Shown: one piece after another, positions 12,129 through 26,700 of the stretch
Position numbering within the stretch: position 1 is the first letter of the stretch
How the letters are laid out: every line of letters begins with the position of its first letter
From: Certhia americana
Taxonomy: Eukaryota; Chordata; Aves; Passeriformes; Certhiidae
DNA: 64,000 nucleotides
NCBI GenBank assembly: GCA_018697195.1
Contig: CM031864.1
Span: 25,120,086-25,184,085, forward strand
Direction: 5' to 3'
Made by a program: the position numbers and the translations under genes
The notes under the pieces: model-generated
What the model was told of the DNA's origin: nothing
Seen by the model: only the letters and a program-made list of their open reading frames with translations
The model's database searches: none

Positions 12129-14719
12129 AAGGATTTCAGCCCTCTTGGTGGTCCAGGTTGGTTCTGATGAGCTCAGGGTGGGATTTCTGGATACAGTCAG
12201 GAGCTCATCTTCCTTTTAAAAAGCCTGAACAGTTGCAAACATTGGTGTTAAACTGGGGCTGTTAGATTTGCAAGTACAAGCACTTCAGAAGTGCCAGCAT
12301 TAAAGTTTCATATCCAACCTAAATTAGTTCTCTCAGCTGTTGTTCACTGGCTCTCAAACGCTTTTCCCTGGAGCAGACAGAGCTCAGGAACGTGTGGTTA
12401 ACACGTGGTTTGACATGACACTGCCTTCCACTGCAGAAGTGGGTAATGGGCCCAAAAACTGCTATCACCAGCTAGTCAAGGACTTCCTCTGGACCACAAT
12501 GTCTTGTCCCCAAGTGGTGCCAGGAAAACTCTTTGTAGGGCCAGGCTATCAGATCAGTTGTGGACATTACCTGTTTAAAAAATGCATAACGAGGAAGGAG
12601 AAGTCTACTGTGTTGACTTGGCATTAAGTGCTCTTCTAAAGATTAAAGCAAGGGTTCCACTCAAAAACTGGATGAACTTGCAAGGGAACTGAAGCTTAAA
12701 TAAAGTTGTGATAAGCCATGCCCTTGTCTAACTTTTGAGTGGGTTGGGTTTTTTTTAGCTACTAATGAAAATAAGTCCAATGGCCTGTGGCTCACTTTTG
12801 GGGACTCCTCTTCATTTAGGGACCAGTTAGTAACAGATGGATGTAAGGAGCAGACAGCATGTGTCATTCCCAGACACTTCATCCCCACGGAGATCTCCTG
12901 CCAATACCTTGTTTGCAGTGAGATCAGTGACCTGGCAGTTCAGCTTTAGGCTCCATGGGAAGGTAATTGCAGGAGGAAACATGGGGAGGTCTGCTTTTGT
13001 CAGGCAGGTTCTGGCAGATTGTCAAACTGGCAGCTTCCAAGTGCCGGTGAGGAGAAGGCTTTTAGCCTGGTTTCCTGTGGAAATGAGGCTGTTACCATCA
13101 GACTGTGATCAGCTTAATCCAAGGCAGCAACCAGACTGCAGTAAAGAGCTTAAAAAAAAAAAAAAAAAAGTCCTCTAAACTTCATAAGAATAGAGAAACA
13201 CATAGAGAAAAGTGATGTTATTGGTGCTGCCACAGAAGGAAAGACAGGAAGAACTTTCCTCCTAGACATTGCCTTCAGCAGATGCTGCTGGCCATGGATG
13301 TACTCAGCAACTAATCCATGGGAATGGCTTATGCAGTCCTCTGGCTGCGTGAAGAGAACATTGTCTGTGGTAGTCATGGGTGACATGAGAGAGAAACTGA
13401 TGAAAGGAAAGGCCCAGGAGAGGAGGAGAGCAGAACTGAAGCTGTTTTGAAGAGAGCAGAGCTCTATGATTGTGTATTGTAGGAAGTTTGCTGGACCTGG
13501 GGCTATAGCAGTGCAAGAAGTGCAGCAGTGTGTGACTGTCTGCAAGAAACCAGGCTACGTGAATTCTTTTTTATCATTTTTGATATCTTCCACAGTAACT
13601 GTCGTGCCATGGATTAATGTTTTTGCAGAGAAAAGGATCAGAAAGCTGGGTGACTTGTTCATGGGTCTTCCTGCATCAGCAGAAATACATCTCACATTCA
13701 GCCCCCTTTGGCAAACCCACTTGTGTTTAGCCTGTAGCTAGAAATGTTTATAATTTGTTTTAATATTTATAATTTGTTCCTGAAAACTGCACTGAACATG
13801 TCATCACACTGGAAAGTGTTCAGCTGGTGTCAGCTGAATTAAGGGAGATGGGCAATTATCCTGCAAGGAGTCTGTGTGGACTCAGGTATTAAAACACCCA
13901 CCACTGCTGCATGTGGCAGGCCCATGTGAAAGACTCAGCTGCTTTGCAGTCTATTTTTACAACTCCTTGGGGTCAAATCATCTCTGAAAAGGAGGATTTA
14001 ATGAGAAGGACTGACCCGTTCTGCTCTTCCTGCTATTCAACAATGACATTTTACCCAGCTTGTCTTCTCCTCAGAAGACAAACCCCTCATCAGGCCCATT
14101 TTGTATAATGGGTATTTCCATGAGATTGCCATGGTACCCTTGGGGGTTTCAAAGGCCTCTCAAGGAGAAGGATTTGCCTGGCACTTGTGTTCCCTGACTA
14201 GCCAGCCTTGTCCCATAATGTTATGGCATCAGTGCAACCATGCCATCAGCCATCCTTCTCTACCTCAGGAGCCTGTGCCAGGAGAGGAGAGCAGAAACAT
14301 TTCTCCCAGCAAAACATGTCCTACCCAGCAAGTCCCCTAGGGGAAGGTTCTCCAGCAGCTGGGTTTGTGGCAGCTTCTCAGGATGCCCACCAGACAACTC
14401 ACTTTGAAACCCAGTCATCCAAAATCCCAAGAGGAGTGAGAACATGCAGGTATTGTCAGTCTGATATTACCAGTGCACTAAGCCTTGGTCTGAGGGCTCT
14501 GTGGCTTCTCTTATGGTCAAGCATTTTGCAGCCATCAGAGAAAAGGGATGGGGAGAAACAGGTCGTAATTCCAGCAAGTCCATGAACTTCTCCAATCAAC
14601 TACAGATAGGAGCATCTTTGACTCAAAGCTCCAAGCATTTGGAGGTATCCCTCTTTCTTCTACCAGGAGAAGGAAATGCTCTTGCTAAAAATGGGGGCGG
14701 GGGTGGGGTACATAGGATC
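12129..14719. other. Non-coding stretch, no gene recognised
   Basis: 2.6 kb with an 18-base A-tract at 13152-13169 and a G-rich patch at 14691-14709. Overlapping plus and minus open frames (13150-13545 minus, 14208-14585 plus) show no family resemblance. No retrocopy parent could be recognised upstream of the A-tract. Confidence 0.5.
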
Positions 14720-14992
14720 GCAAAATCTTAGAATCATTTAGATTGGAAAAGACCTCTGAGCCCACTGAATCCAACATCTGCCCCCAGCACTACCATGGCC
14801 ACAACTAAAACCTCCACATGGCTTTGTCCTGGGCAGACTGTATGAGTGCTTGACAACTTTTTGGACAAAAAAAAATTCCAATATCCAATATCCTGGTGCA
14901 ACATGATCTATTTTCTCTTGTCCCATTGCATGTTACTTTGGAAAAGATACCAACACCCTAGACCTGCCCCTAAGCACCTTCTAGCCTCTCAG
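14720..14992 (-). mobile_element. CR1 LINE 3' region, minus strand
   Basis: The plus strand reads TTAGAATCATTTAGATTGG, AAAAGACCTCTGAG, then decayed equivalents of the caccactaaaacc / cacatg segment, TGCTTGACAAC, ATCCAATATCC, and CTCTTGTCCCATTGCATG. This is a longer CR1 3' region of the AAAAGACCTCTAAG subfamily type, with about 270 bp retained and an indel-rich middle. Confidence 0.88.
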
Positions 14993-16859
14993 GACACTTA
15001 CTTTTGAACCACTGATTCATCTTGAGTTAAAATGAAAATGTCCAGCACAATCCTTAAAACAGCTTGGCTGGGGCTCTGTGTTCCTCTTCCCTCAAACCCT
15101 GAGCTGCATTTTCCTGCCACTGTGACTGGTGCCATCAGATTGTGGTGGCGGCTCTCCACTTCAAATAGTTAACTTTGCTTTAAGAGATCAATCCCTTCAG
15201 TAATTAATTTTCTGCCATTACTCCAGACCGCAATGATCAGAATATTTAAAATATTAGACTGCAGCTTTTCTGTAATGGCCAACAAACAGTAAATCTGGAA
15301 TACCAGAAGGTACTGGCAAGGTGATTGGATGTTGGGGTCTTTTCATGGTAGGCAGAGTTCACATTCCTGGCCATGATTTGGTTTATATTAAGCAGGGAAA
15401 ATGAAGTTTTATTATAAAATTTGAAGGACCTGTGGTCCTGAAAGCTGAAAAGTTTCTTCTAACTCCATCTACCCTGAGAAAAGATATTCTCCCCCAGTGT
15501 TTTGTGTTCCCTGCCCAAGCAGAGAATCTGAAGTTATCCAGACCATGATCTTTGTAACTGCTCATGGAAGCAGATGGCAGTCCAAAAGCAACACTCATCC
15601 AGGGAGATGCACCTGAATAATTTCATTTTCTTTGGTACTATCTTTGCACTGCTAAATCATCCAGTCTCATCTATTTGTGGTCCATGGCTTAACATGGCCC
15701 AAGTTTATATTGTCTGAGTAATTACCGGGATTTTCTCTGTGAAGCAGAGGAGTTCTGGGCAGACATTTTAATTTCCATCAGCTGTCATACCCTGGGAAGA
15801 TAATTAAACACCCTTCATTTTCCATTTAAAATGATATACAAACGCTGGACATTAAACCCAGAGAGCTCTTCAAAAGGGAACGTGTGGGTAGCTTCAAACT
15901 TTCCTTTGGCACCCAGCCACCAGCGAGGGTCAGCCCAAGTTCACCATTTCCCATTGTGTAAGGCTATTTGTTTAACATTTCTTTTGTCTGAAGTGGCCTT
16001 GTCAAATGAGATCTCCACATAATTTTCATTTGGCTCTTCACTCACATCTGAGCTGTCACTCCCATGGAAGCAGTTTGATTTTGAGCTTAACAGGAATGTA
16101 GGTATAAATAGACAAAGCTTTAAGAAATTCACATAATTTTTCAGCTTAATCATAAAGGTATTCCTAAAAAAATGGAGTAGGCAGCCTCAGAATCTCATGG
16201 TGTAAAAAGCCAAAGACACTTCCAAGGACCAAGGTTCAATAACTTGGTTCACTCTGCTGTTGTAGACAGGTTGGCCCAGGTTTTGCAGCCAAATTTCAAT
16301 CTCTGTATTTTGACTAGAGTAAAAAAATAAGCCTCACATTGTTTTGAGTGAGAGACACATCCTTCTTCACATCCTGTCCTGCATGGTGTTGCTGAGTGGG
16401 GCTGAAAGCTTCCCCTCCTCCAACATGAGGCCACCACATGTTTTAGGTGCACGTCACCCCCGGTGCCCCCAGGGTCCCTCTGGCACTGTACATTGGTGTG
16501 CTTGCTCTCTGGGATGCAAGGACATCCCCCAAAACAAATTAATGTCATCTCCTGGCAGGCCTGTGCTCCAGGTTTTAGCTGGGGACTGGAATTGCAGTCA
16601 CTGTTGCCATTCTGATTAATCCTCCTCAGCTTCAGTTGTCTTCCAAGATTTCCAGCTGGGTACATATCTGCTCTTGTACTTGCTCACCAAGCTGATATTG
16701 AACTGAAATGGTGGCATTTTGTCTTATTTTATATCTAAATTAAACACAATATGGATGTTGTTGAGCACTTCTATAATTACAGGTGGTATCACTGAACACT
16801 GCACAGATCGACCTCTTCTGGTATTTGATATACAATGAAAGAGACCATGTTGCTGACGA
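14993..16859. other. Non-coding stretch, no gene recognised
   Basis: 1.9 kb of unremarkable sequence. Overlapping open frames at 16249-16665 (minus, 138 codons) and 16344-16619 (plus) shadow each other and match nothing known to me. Confidence 0.5.
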
Positions 16860-17090
16860 CACAGAACCACATGGGTTGTAAAGGGCCTCCAGAGGACCTC
16901 TACTCACTCCCACTTCCTCATCAGTGCAGGTACAGCGAGTTGCTTAGAACCATGTCCAGTTAAATTTTGGACATTTCCAAAGATGGGGCTTTTACAGCCT
17001 GTCTGAGCAACTGATGTCAGTTTTTCTCTACCCTCATGGTAGAAAATTCTTTTCTTCTATAGAGCTGGAATTTCAGTCTGATATGCACAA
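16860..17090 (-). mobile_element. Old, diverged CR1 LINE fragment, minus strand
   Basis: The plus strand shows degraded but ordered CR1 blocks: AAGGGCCTCCAGAGGACC, AACCATGTCCAGTTAAATTT, GGACATTTCCAAAGATGGGG, a segment corresponding to the usual caacctctctgggc block, then TACCCTCATGGTAGAAAATT and TAGAGCTGGAATTTC. The divergence suggests an old insertion. The ends are approximate. Confidence 0.75.
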
Positions 17091-20000
17091 CAAAAGGAAA
17101 AAGCATCAGCTCTAGCTGCAGCTAGAAGCTACACTCATTTCTGGTGTGGTTTGTAAAACCCTCAAAATTTCTGCTTCCTCCTTAGCATTTTCCCACTGCT
17201 AACAAAATTATATTTCTCTAATCATCTCCATTGTCTACGCCCCATTTGTGTCCTGGAAACTGCCAAGGTTGTGTCTCATTTCAATTTCTTGATGGCCTTG
17301 CTCAAAGGCCAGTTGCCATTGTATGGAAGTCCGTTATATTTAAAATAATCAATCACAGAAAATGACACAGTTCCAGCTGCCTTCCAGAAGGCTCCTTTGG
17401 CAGGACTTAGACACCGCAGCAGAAGAACATACAGTGCTGTCCTCTCACGGGTAAATGCATAGAACATAAACTGACACGTGGGATGCAAACAGCCCCAGCG
17501 GGATCCCCTGCCAGCCCTACACTGAGCACTGGGAGCTCTGTCTTCCCAGGGCTGTGTCCTGCTGCTGGCCCTGGCGAGTGGCTGCCATTCCTGTTGGCTC
17601 ATGTCCCTGGGAAGGAGGAGGAGGAGGAGGAGGAGGAGGTGGCTGCAGTGGCACCCTGTGAGCTGGGACCCGGCATGTGGCAGCAGATCCTGTCACCTGT
17701 GTGTCTGTCACCTGAGGGCACTGTCACCGGAGCTCCTCCTTAGAGGGACCCTGAGGTCCAACACCCCAGCCCTGCACTGCAGGAGGAAAGGGAGCTCTGG
17801 ATCAGAGCGATGCTCCCACTTTGTATCTCCCTTTGCTCCCAAGGCTTTGGTTCTTCCTGACTGTGGTCACCAGAGTGATCCTCTCTGCCACACGTGGCAC
17901 TGCAGGAACACCTTCCTGATGCTCCATCTAATCTGCTGCAGCCTTTCAGTACAGCACACATCCAATGTCAGTGGAGATGGGCTGCCCCCAAAGGAAAGTC
18001 ATCTGAACTGATAGGAGATAAATAACTCAGTGTGATCACAAGAATTAACAACACTAAATATGTCTCCTAGAGGCTCTAGGCCCTGATCACTACAGACATT
18101 ACATGAGCTGCTCTTTGCCACAATATTGCTGTCTTTGATATCCTTAGAGAACAGAAAATAATGCAAATTAGTTATAACTTTGCTCTACAACAAGGATACT
18201 TTCACTCTTCCCTGTTCTTATATCACTCTCTGAATAAAATGTATCTAGCTATACAGTATAAATCAGAAAATTACACTCTTTGGCATTTGTAATTGGAAAG
18301 TTCTTCCTCTAACAAAATGAGAAAATTCTGAACTGGTGCTCCATGATGTTAAAGAGCTGTTGTTTCTATATTTCTGCAGTGGGAGACACCGTGAAATTCA
18401 TAAATGAACAGCTATTTCAAATTTGAAAGTTAAATCAGGAATACATATTATTTCAACAAGATTTTAAAAAGACTTTTTTAGTTACTCCTGACTTCGTGGA
18501 AGAGCTTTGAACAATCCCTTCCCCACTCCAAATGCCAATCACACCTTCCAATCGTGATGTGGAGAAACAAGGATGATTCAGATTTCAAAAATCTGAAAAT
18601 ATCTAAAATTGTCATTGAAAATGAAAGATTTTACTCTTCACTTTTTTTTTAATGGGGAAAATAAGATACTATGCTAAAGCAAATCTTTAATGTAGCACAT
18701 TTTTCATCTAACAAGAAAAAACAGGGAGTAATTTCTATCCCAGTGGAAGAAGTGCAGCTCTTTGCATGGTATTCTCAAGCAGGCTCCCTCTGTGTTAACA
18801 TGCACCACAAGCTGTAGTTATTTTAATGCTTTTTAGCTTCAGCATTCCTACATGTCATTGAAAACATCCAGCTTTCCACGAAACAAATCTGTACTTTATT
18901 GAGGTAGCTGTCTAGAATACACATTTCTTTCCATGCTATCAGATAGGAAGTTTGGAAAAGGAACAATAAAATACACACAAACCACACCAAAGATGAACAT
19001 CCTGCATCCAGGGTACAAGGCTCTGACTATGTCCAGTGTGGCAAACTGTTCCTTCTCTTTCCATGATTGTTTTATTATTCTTTGCCTGTTTTTCAGGGCT
19101 GAGCATAAATCTGATCACTTTCCTGTTTCTCTATCTTTGTGACTTTGCCTTTTAAGAAGAGAAGTTAATGAATATGATTAAGCTGGCACACCCTTAAGTA
19201 ACATTAGGCTATTTTAAATATATTCCCCTAATATACCAGCTGTTTCCTGTGAAGAAAAGATTTCCTTCAAGAGATCTCCTTCTAGAGAAGAAATCTCCTC
19301 TCATTTGCCCCAAAGGACTTTACTCTTTTACCTTTATAGTTAGACTATGTGTATTTTGAATTTGTCTAGTGTTTTCCTGCTGTGACCTTCAACACACTTC
19401 CTTTTTAGATCAGAGTTGATGACTGGGTCTGCTTTCACTCAGCTTCCCACAAGGTCATAACTCTGGTGTGGTTTTTGCTCTCAGAAAGCAAAAATCCCAC
19501 CTGGAGTTCCAGGGAGGTGCTGTTGCCTTGCAGACTACCTGTTGCATTTTCCCTTCAGCCCTCAAATGATCCTTCTGTTCATAAGCTGAGCTTCAGAACA
19601 TGAAATTACTAACAAATGGGCATTTTGCACACTTAAATGGGCATTTTCTCCTCTTCCTGGTAAGGAATTGCTGCAGCATTGGATTAAAAAGTGATAGCTG
19701 GTGGGTCCCTTGGGAACCCACCTTGCCATGTGTGTGGCTCTGTACAGGTTTCCCCAGGCTGTCACCAGAGAAACTCCTGGTTCTGTATGAAAACACAGTG
19801 AGGGCTGAGGACTGAATCCACAGGGGTTTTTATTTTGAACACAAGTGATTTCCCAATTATTAAGCTAATTCTCATCTCCCTTACTTCATTCCTGGCCATG
19901 TGGCACCTAAAAATTTTCTTCAGTTTTCACTGACCTCTCTATCCTTCCGCAGCTCACTCCTGTGGGACTGTACCTGTCTGACACAGAGAGTAGAGCTCCT

Positions 20001-20570
20001 GCCCCATCCTCACAGGGAGGCTGCTGCCATCAGCTTTTCCTCTCATGCAAGGTGACTGTGTCCCTCAGGGGTGTGTGTGTGGTGTGTCATTCATGCTTAT
20101 GCTCCCATGCATCCAGCTCCAGGCATTAGGAGATGCTAAAAAACCCTCTTCCTCAGATAGTACAGCTTGGCTGGGCTGAGCCAAACGTGAATTGGGCTCC
20201 ACTGACTGCAAACAGAGACAAGGCAAAGCTTTCTAGTGTGGCTGTATAAATTAGGCAATGAGATCATCACCTACACAGTCCCTCTGATGAGTGTCCATCA
20301 CTTGCCCAGCACTCATCCCAAGCTGGCTGCTCAGCCTTGGTCACTGCAAAGAGGTGGGAATTACACCTCAGATCACCTCAGGAAAGGATAGGATTTTGAC
20401 TTGATCCAGTCAAAAATTAATTGTAACTGCCCTTAAACTTAGGGCAGGCTGCTGCTAGGAATGACTTAGGATACAAATGGTATTGTGGCCCAAAGGACTA
20501 AAGGAACTAAATTGTATTAAAATATTTAATTTTGGTCACAGACTTGACATCAACCCAACAGGTGGTTTAG
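17091..20570. other. Non-coding stretch, no gene recognised
   Basis: 3.5 kb containing a (GGA)n run (annotated separately) and otherwise AT-rich sequence from about 18000 to 19400. The G-rich repeat gives a spurious poly-proline frame on the minus strand (17517-17711). No exon, RNA gene or mobile element was identified. Confidence 0.5.
17613..17639. repeat. (GGA)n microsatellite, 9 units
   Basis: Nine consecutive GGA triplets, flanked on the right by TGGCTGCAGTGG. It translates to poly-Glu, poly-Arg or poly-Gly on the plus strand and poly-Pro on the minus strand in surrounding open frames, which I treat as non-coding. Confidence 0.95.
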
Positions 20571-20757
20571 TAATAGAATCATTGATTATCCCCAGTTGGA
20601 AGGGACCCACAGGGATCACTGAGTTCAACTTCTGGCCCTGCCCAGACACTCCAACAACCCCACCCTGTGCATCCCTTGAGAGCATTGTCCAAATGCTCCT
20701 GGAGCTCTGGCAGCCTTGGGGCCGTGCCCATTCCCTGGGGAGCCTGGGCAGTGCCTG
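20571..20757 (-). mobile_element. CR1 LINE 3' fragment, minus strand
   Basis: The plus strand reads AATAGAATCATTGATTATCC, CAGTTGGAAGGGACCCACAG, GGATCACTGAGTTCAACTTC, CTGGCCCTGCCCAGACACTC, GAGAGCATTGTCCAAATGC, TCCTGGAGCTCTGGCAGCC and CCTGGGGAGCCTGGGCAGTG. It belongs to the same subfamily as the copies at 33536 and 39257. Confidence 0.95.
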
Positions 20758-23700
20758 ATCAGTGAGGGACTGCAAATATACCAGAGCATTTACAAAGTCA
20801 TTCAAGACTTTGAACACTGCGGCAATAAAGCCAGCTCAATTTGTAATTTTATGAAGAAATTCTCTCTTCACTCCTCTATATATGTATGTCTCTGCCAGTT
20901 CTTCTCTTCTTTGCAAATGAAATTTTTATCTTTGCATCAATTTCTCCCACTGTCAGGTTTCAAAGAAGGATGTTCAGTTATCTAAACACTGAAGCTGGTT
21001 TGGGCACTTGCCAGCTTTAAAGGAATCGTGTTCACTATCCACTGGACTGCTTTGAAGGATGCCTTTCTTCTAAAATACTACATCCTTTAGAGGTACATAT
21101 TATTTATATTTTATTGGGTCCTTATTTCTAGAAGTTTCTTTCACCTCTCACTGGCATCCAGAGGAAATTTTGTGGCAGGGATGAGGTAAATTAAAACCAG
21201 CTATCAGAAGGGAGGAGTTATTTTTTGCTAATGAAATCAGCAAATGTCTCTGTCAGGAAGGTGTGGATTCCAGGAAGGACAGTTGCTTCACATCAAGCAG
21301 GAATACTATGTTTCCTTAGACAGCACATTTTAATGCTTGGGCAGTGGTCACAAGAGATGCCAGTGGACAATAACGGGGAGAGCTCTGGACACTTCTGGTC
21401 TCAGGGGAGATGCAGCATCCTGGAGCCGTGGGAGGCAAGACTTCCTTGTTTTCCCTTTGAGCTGAAGATAAAGAAGCAGCAGCAAGTTGCAGCCCCAAGG
21501 TGTGCACAAACAGGAGCTCCAGAAACACTGTCAGCCACCTCACATCATGGACACAATTGAGAGTACATCCATTGCAAGGCTGGCAAGGGAACTCCTCGAG
21601 CCAATCTCCCAACCTTCCCTGCAAACCTCACCCTGCAAATGAACCTCAGCTGCTTTCCAGGCTCAGCTGCCTCCTGAGGTGCTCTGTTCCGAGGATTCAC
21701 ATTTGCCTCATGTTCTGCCCTCTGCAATTCAGAAGAGCTGCTGTGAAAGTATCTCTGCTCACAGCCTGTAGGCCACGTGGAAACAGGAGCTGTCAGAGCT
21801 GTCCGCAGGGAAAAGGCGCTTGCTCGCATTTCACCAGGCTTTACCCATTCCTGCCAAGTCACTGCTCCTTTGGGCACTGCTCTGCACCAGTGTGTTTGCT
21901 CTGTCAGCAGCTGAAAGGATGGCACGGGTAAGTTCTTCCGGTGCTGGGTGATCCAAGCCTGGAGTTTTACTCACACTGGGCAATATTTCTTCATTAAGAG
22001 CACTGTGAAATCCTGCCACCAGCGAGATAACAGTTGCTGAACTAAGTCATTGCTGACAGGGAATTTTCATCCTGTGCCTCAGACACGGTTTACCTTTATT
22101 TTAGAAATAAACCTTTTCCACTATGTTGTGTTTTTCACTTTTTTTCCACTACGTTGTTCACTATAATATTTTTCATGACATCAGTATGGATATTATCTAA
22201 AGAACTGAGTAGGACCATCAGATGATGCAGAGGTCAAAGTGTGTTTTCATGGTTGAATACAGTTTGGAGTTAAGAGTTGAAATAATCTTCCTGTGAATTG
22301 TTTGCCTGGGAAATATTTGAAAAGTGAGAAACTACCATAGATGACTGATAGAACTTGTTCCAGTGTAGATTAACTTTCTGAAATTCATATGAATAATTTG
22401 TTTCTGTAATTTTAGCTTTCACCTAAATCTCTGCCACTATGCGAAAAACCTGAACAATAAAAACGCTTTGGAGCATGACAGAGGACTATTTTGCCATCAC
22501 TTTTAAAGATAGAAAATATTAAAATATGTGAAGTAATATGTGAGCTTATGCCCAGTAACATACAACAGACAGAAAATAGCAATGGTTACTGGCTAGAAAT
22601 GGAGAATTTTCTGTAGTGAAAGAACAACTTCTTTCTTGTGACCCTGCCTAGCAACCTCTGCTGTGAACAGAACTATTGATCCAGGAAGGGTGTTTTGCTC
22701 AGAGGCTGGAATTCAGCCTCTCTGTGTGCAGGCTGCTCTTCTCCTAGCCTGCTGCCCAGCAGGGCTCCAGCCAAGTGGAGATGACCTTGCAGTTCACAGT
22801 CTCTGTTTTCTGACAGAGAAGCCCAGGTCCAGCCCAGGCACTGGTTTTCCTTTCAGCTGCAGATGTACAGGGGCTTTCTTCTGCATAATTTCAAAAATGC
22901 AGTTCCTCTCTCTCACATTGATCCAGATTTCAGTCCAGCTTTCACTTGCCTTTCAACCTTCTTATCATCTGCAGCTGAGTCATCTCCCATGTTTCCTGTA
23001 GTCTGGATTAATTCCTTCTTTGCCAGATGGGATTTCCACTCCCACTCTTCCTCCACAGACAACTCCTTGAGCAAGTCATCTTGCTTTTCTGCCTTAGCTT
23101 TTCCATCTCTAACATGGGAATCAGGACACTTTCCTTCCTTGGACCAATTCTGAGAACAAATCCACTTCTGTCTACAGAATACTGTGGTGACTGCCACTGA
23201 AAACTGCAGTGTAATCAAGGGTATCCATGAATAAAGAAATCCATTGTATTCCTCTTCCCAGCTAACTACACCCTAGGAATGGAGAATTACAGTCACATCA
23301 AAGTTATAGCACAGATGCTGAAGGACAAGTATCAACTGTGCCACACACAGGGGCAGTGTGGCAGGAAAAGGACAAAAATTGAGACCTCCACATGGAGCTG
23401 AGGACTCGTGGGGCTCAACCTGAGCCCACAGAGGAGGAGGAGGAAGAGAAGATGCTTAATGGACCAAGCACAGGTATATGGTTTCTGGGAAAGAAACAAC
23501 AGTGATGGAGAATAAAGCGTGGAGGCCCTTTTAGCACTATTCAGGAAACAACATGAGATTTTAGTAGACAGCCCTATGAGTGCCTTTCCTCCACAGCCTT
23601 GGTCACACTCTGGTGAAAGAAGATAATTTTCTGGGGAAAGCCACAGAGCTGTAGAGTGCTGAAGTTAATGAAAACATCATCCAGCTCTCCACCTGGAAAT

Positions 23701-26700
23701 ATTGACCAAATCTCTGATGGTGTTAAATAGACTCCCTTTCATTTGGAATGCAAACAGGTAAATATTAGTGCTACCTCTAATGATACTTGGAGAATGCACA
23801 CATCAACCCCTGCTCATTACCCTTAGGCACAGCCTGGAGGGTACAGAGCAACGGAGAGGATGTGCTCTGTCCCAGCTAACTTAGACCCAATTGGAAGAAA
23901 GCTAAAAGCAGAAAGAACTCTCAGTTTATGTTGGACACAAGCTTGTGAATTGGAAATTATTCCTGAATGCTCTGTATTCATGCTTCATCTGTGTTTTCTC
24001 AGCTTAGAGTAAGGCCTGAACAACTCTTCCTGAAGCTATGAGTGTGCAGGACACTGCAGGATGGATGTGTCTGAGGAACCTCCCTGTCCCTCCCTGTGGA
24101 GAATGGGACCAAAGAACACCTGAACTCCCTTGGCTTCCAGTGATGCTTTAATTTATTTTCACAGCCACACCAAACCTAAGAGGACACAGTCCTGCATATG
24201 CTTTGCATTCTTTGCCATGAATATGGACTCCTTTGGAGAGTAAATAAAATATTTACAGTCTATAAATCTAGGAAAATTGTTTCCCTTTCAGCAGCAGATT
24301 GACTTCCCTGGCCTGCTGCAGGGCAAATTGAGTACCAGTCTCCAACTCATCTCCAAGCCTACCAGATTTATGTATTTTTAGAGCATCTTGGAAAAGATTT
24401 GTGTGGTTTACATATGATTTTTTTTTTTTTCCAGAGAGGATACTGGGGGCTTGCCCTACAATACAAATTATATTCTGCAACTATTGTTATGAGAGTCTTT
24501 TGTAACACAGCTCTGTAGGACGCAGACTTTCTTTTGTTGGCTTTATTTACATCTGCTGTGTTTTATGGGCTGTGCATCACTCACACTTCGGAATCATTTG
24601 CCTTGTTCCTCACACCCCTTTGGCTGAGAGCAGTGCTGGGTTTCACACAGCTCTTTACTAGCAGGACCTGCATGTTGAAACAAACAGTAATGCTTGGGAT
24701 TTGTATCTTCAAAGTCCTCTTCGAATACAGCTACATAAAGCTTTGCACCATTGGGGCAGGGAACTGAGAAGAGTTCATTCCTGCTCCACTGGGAAGCGAG
24801 TGGCTGAAGCAACGCTGTGTCCCCACAAACCCAACACATGCCCAGGTGGGACATCAATGCTGGCCCCCACCTGAGGGAAGGACAGGCTCCTTTTATTTTG
24901 GAAAGGGTTAGTCACATTCAAAGGAGACCTAATGCTATTTTGAACCACAAAAACACAACCTCTGGTGTATTTCTATGGTGTCTCAGAAGTCATTGGGCTG
25001 ATTTCCTCCCTGTCCAACACCAGGGAGTTGGGCGAGGCTGAACCTCCTCCAGTGCTTCTTTGGCTGTACACACAAATGAGATTATGTGTGGTGTGCAGGC
25101 TCCTGTCTGGTCACAGTATACAAAATATAGATATCAATTAGATAACACTTAATCCAGTTAAATAGAATAAGATTAATAGGGGTAGTTATTTTCCAAAAGG
25201 AAGCACAGGAGTGCTGGTTACAGAGATCAGTTGAGCAGTCTCACTCTCCAGCTACTGGGATGTGTTAGGACATTTAGGAGCCTGACTTAGTCCTCATTGA
25301 AACAAAAGCAGAAAAAACAGTCATCCTCTGCTTTTTGGATGTGCTCAATCTCTTAGTTACTCTGGTTTTTTCCTTTATTTAACTGCTCCACCAGCAGCTG
25401 AAGTCACAAGCGTGGGCATCTGCTAAAAGAGTACAAATAGGTAAGGTTTTCTCCTCCACCTTCTGCACATTAAATGAACTAATGAAATATGAGGTCCTAA
25501 TCATCCAGACACCTCAAAACCTGACATGGAGTAGGCCAGCCTAAGGAAGATGTCTGAGGGCAGCCTGACACCTGCTAAGACACCGAATGCCACAGCCACA
25601 GATGCCTTTAGACTCCCAAGTTTTCATCTTGTCCTTACACTTCAGACTTAATCAGGCTTATCACACCACTCAAATGTATCTAGGGAAAGGAGATGCACAA
25701 GGAACTATGAGAAAAGTTTCAAACAAACCTGATGGCACAGCATTCTTCCATTTGTGAAAGGCTTTGCTGGATGGACACTGGGTACTGAGAACTGCCTTCT
25801 CCTTTTTAGTTGAGAGCAGAAGTCACAAATAGCACGAGCTGTAGGTTCAGGCTTGCCCCACATCTTTGCAATACCAACAGCAGGTCACAGAGGTGAGCAC
25901 AGCCCCAAGGCCACCGAGGGAGGAAATAACACTTTGCATTTCCTTACCATATTTGTGCAAAGGTGGGAAATCTCCTTTTACCATTGCATGGATGAAGAAA
26001 ATCAAGAATTTTTAGAAGCCAGATGAAGTGGTCTACCTCTGAACACTAGCAGAGACTTGTTTACGGATCTTTAAAGTGTTTTTCTTAATCTGGCTCAATC
26101 CAACTTTTCTTTAGCATGGCATCTGGGCCTCTGAGTCATAGCAAGCTCCAGAGACTAGCAGTTCTTTCCCTCCCTGAAAAGCACACACACACACAGAGAC
26201 GCAAAACAAACAACAAACCTGTAACAGATGTTTGCATGGTCTCAGACATAGCATACCATAAAGAAAAGACACTGTCACAGTCCTTGGAGGCAGGTTAATA
26301 TTTAGTTTGGCTTGCAGTTTCTTCAGACTCCCAGGGCAAGAGTAAACCTAGGGGAGATGCCTCCAGACTTTTTGAAGCCTGAAGCACCCCATCCCAGCAG
26401 CAGTAGACTGCAGACACCATTGGAGCTGATGCAGAAAGTTTGCAGCTCTCCTTTCTTCTCCTGTAGCACTGTTGGTAAGATTTTCATCTCTTACCCCCAC
26501 CCAGAAAAGGCTGCATTGTCTCTATATTTAGCTGGATCACGTGGGTGGGTATTAATACGCGGTCATGTGCCCAACTCCTGCCTCTGCTGGGTCTCAGCAA
26601 CTTAGGGAAGTTGTTAGTGACCCTCAGCTGGTTTTGTAAAACTACAATTGACATAGACTGTCACAGGCTGGGACTGTGGAGGAAATGTCTCTCTCTTTTA

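Noticed and set aside
13152..13169. A-tract as the tail of a processed pseudogene (also 8499-8517)
   Set aside because: No upstream sequence resembling an mRNA or polyadenylation signal at the right distance, and no target-site duplication seen.
17517..17711. Proline-rich frame on the minus strand
   Set aside because: The poly-Pro is simply the complement of the (GGA)9 microsatellite; nothing around it looks coding.
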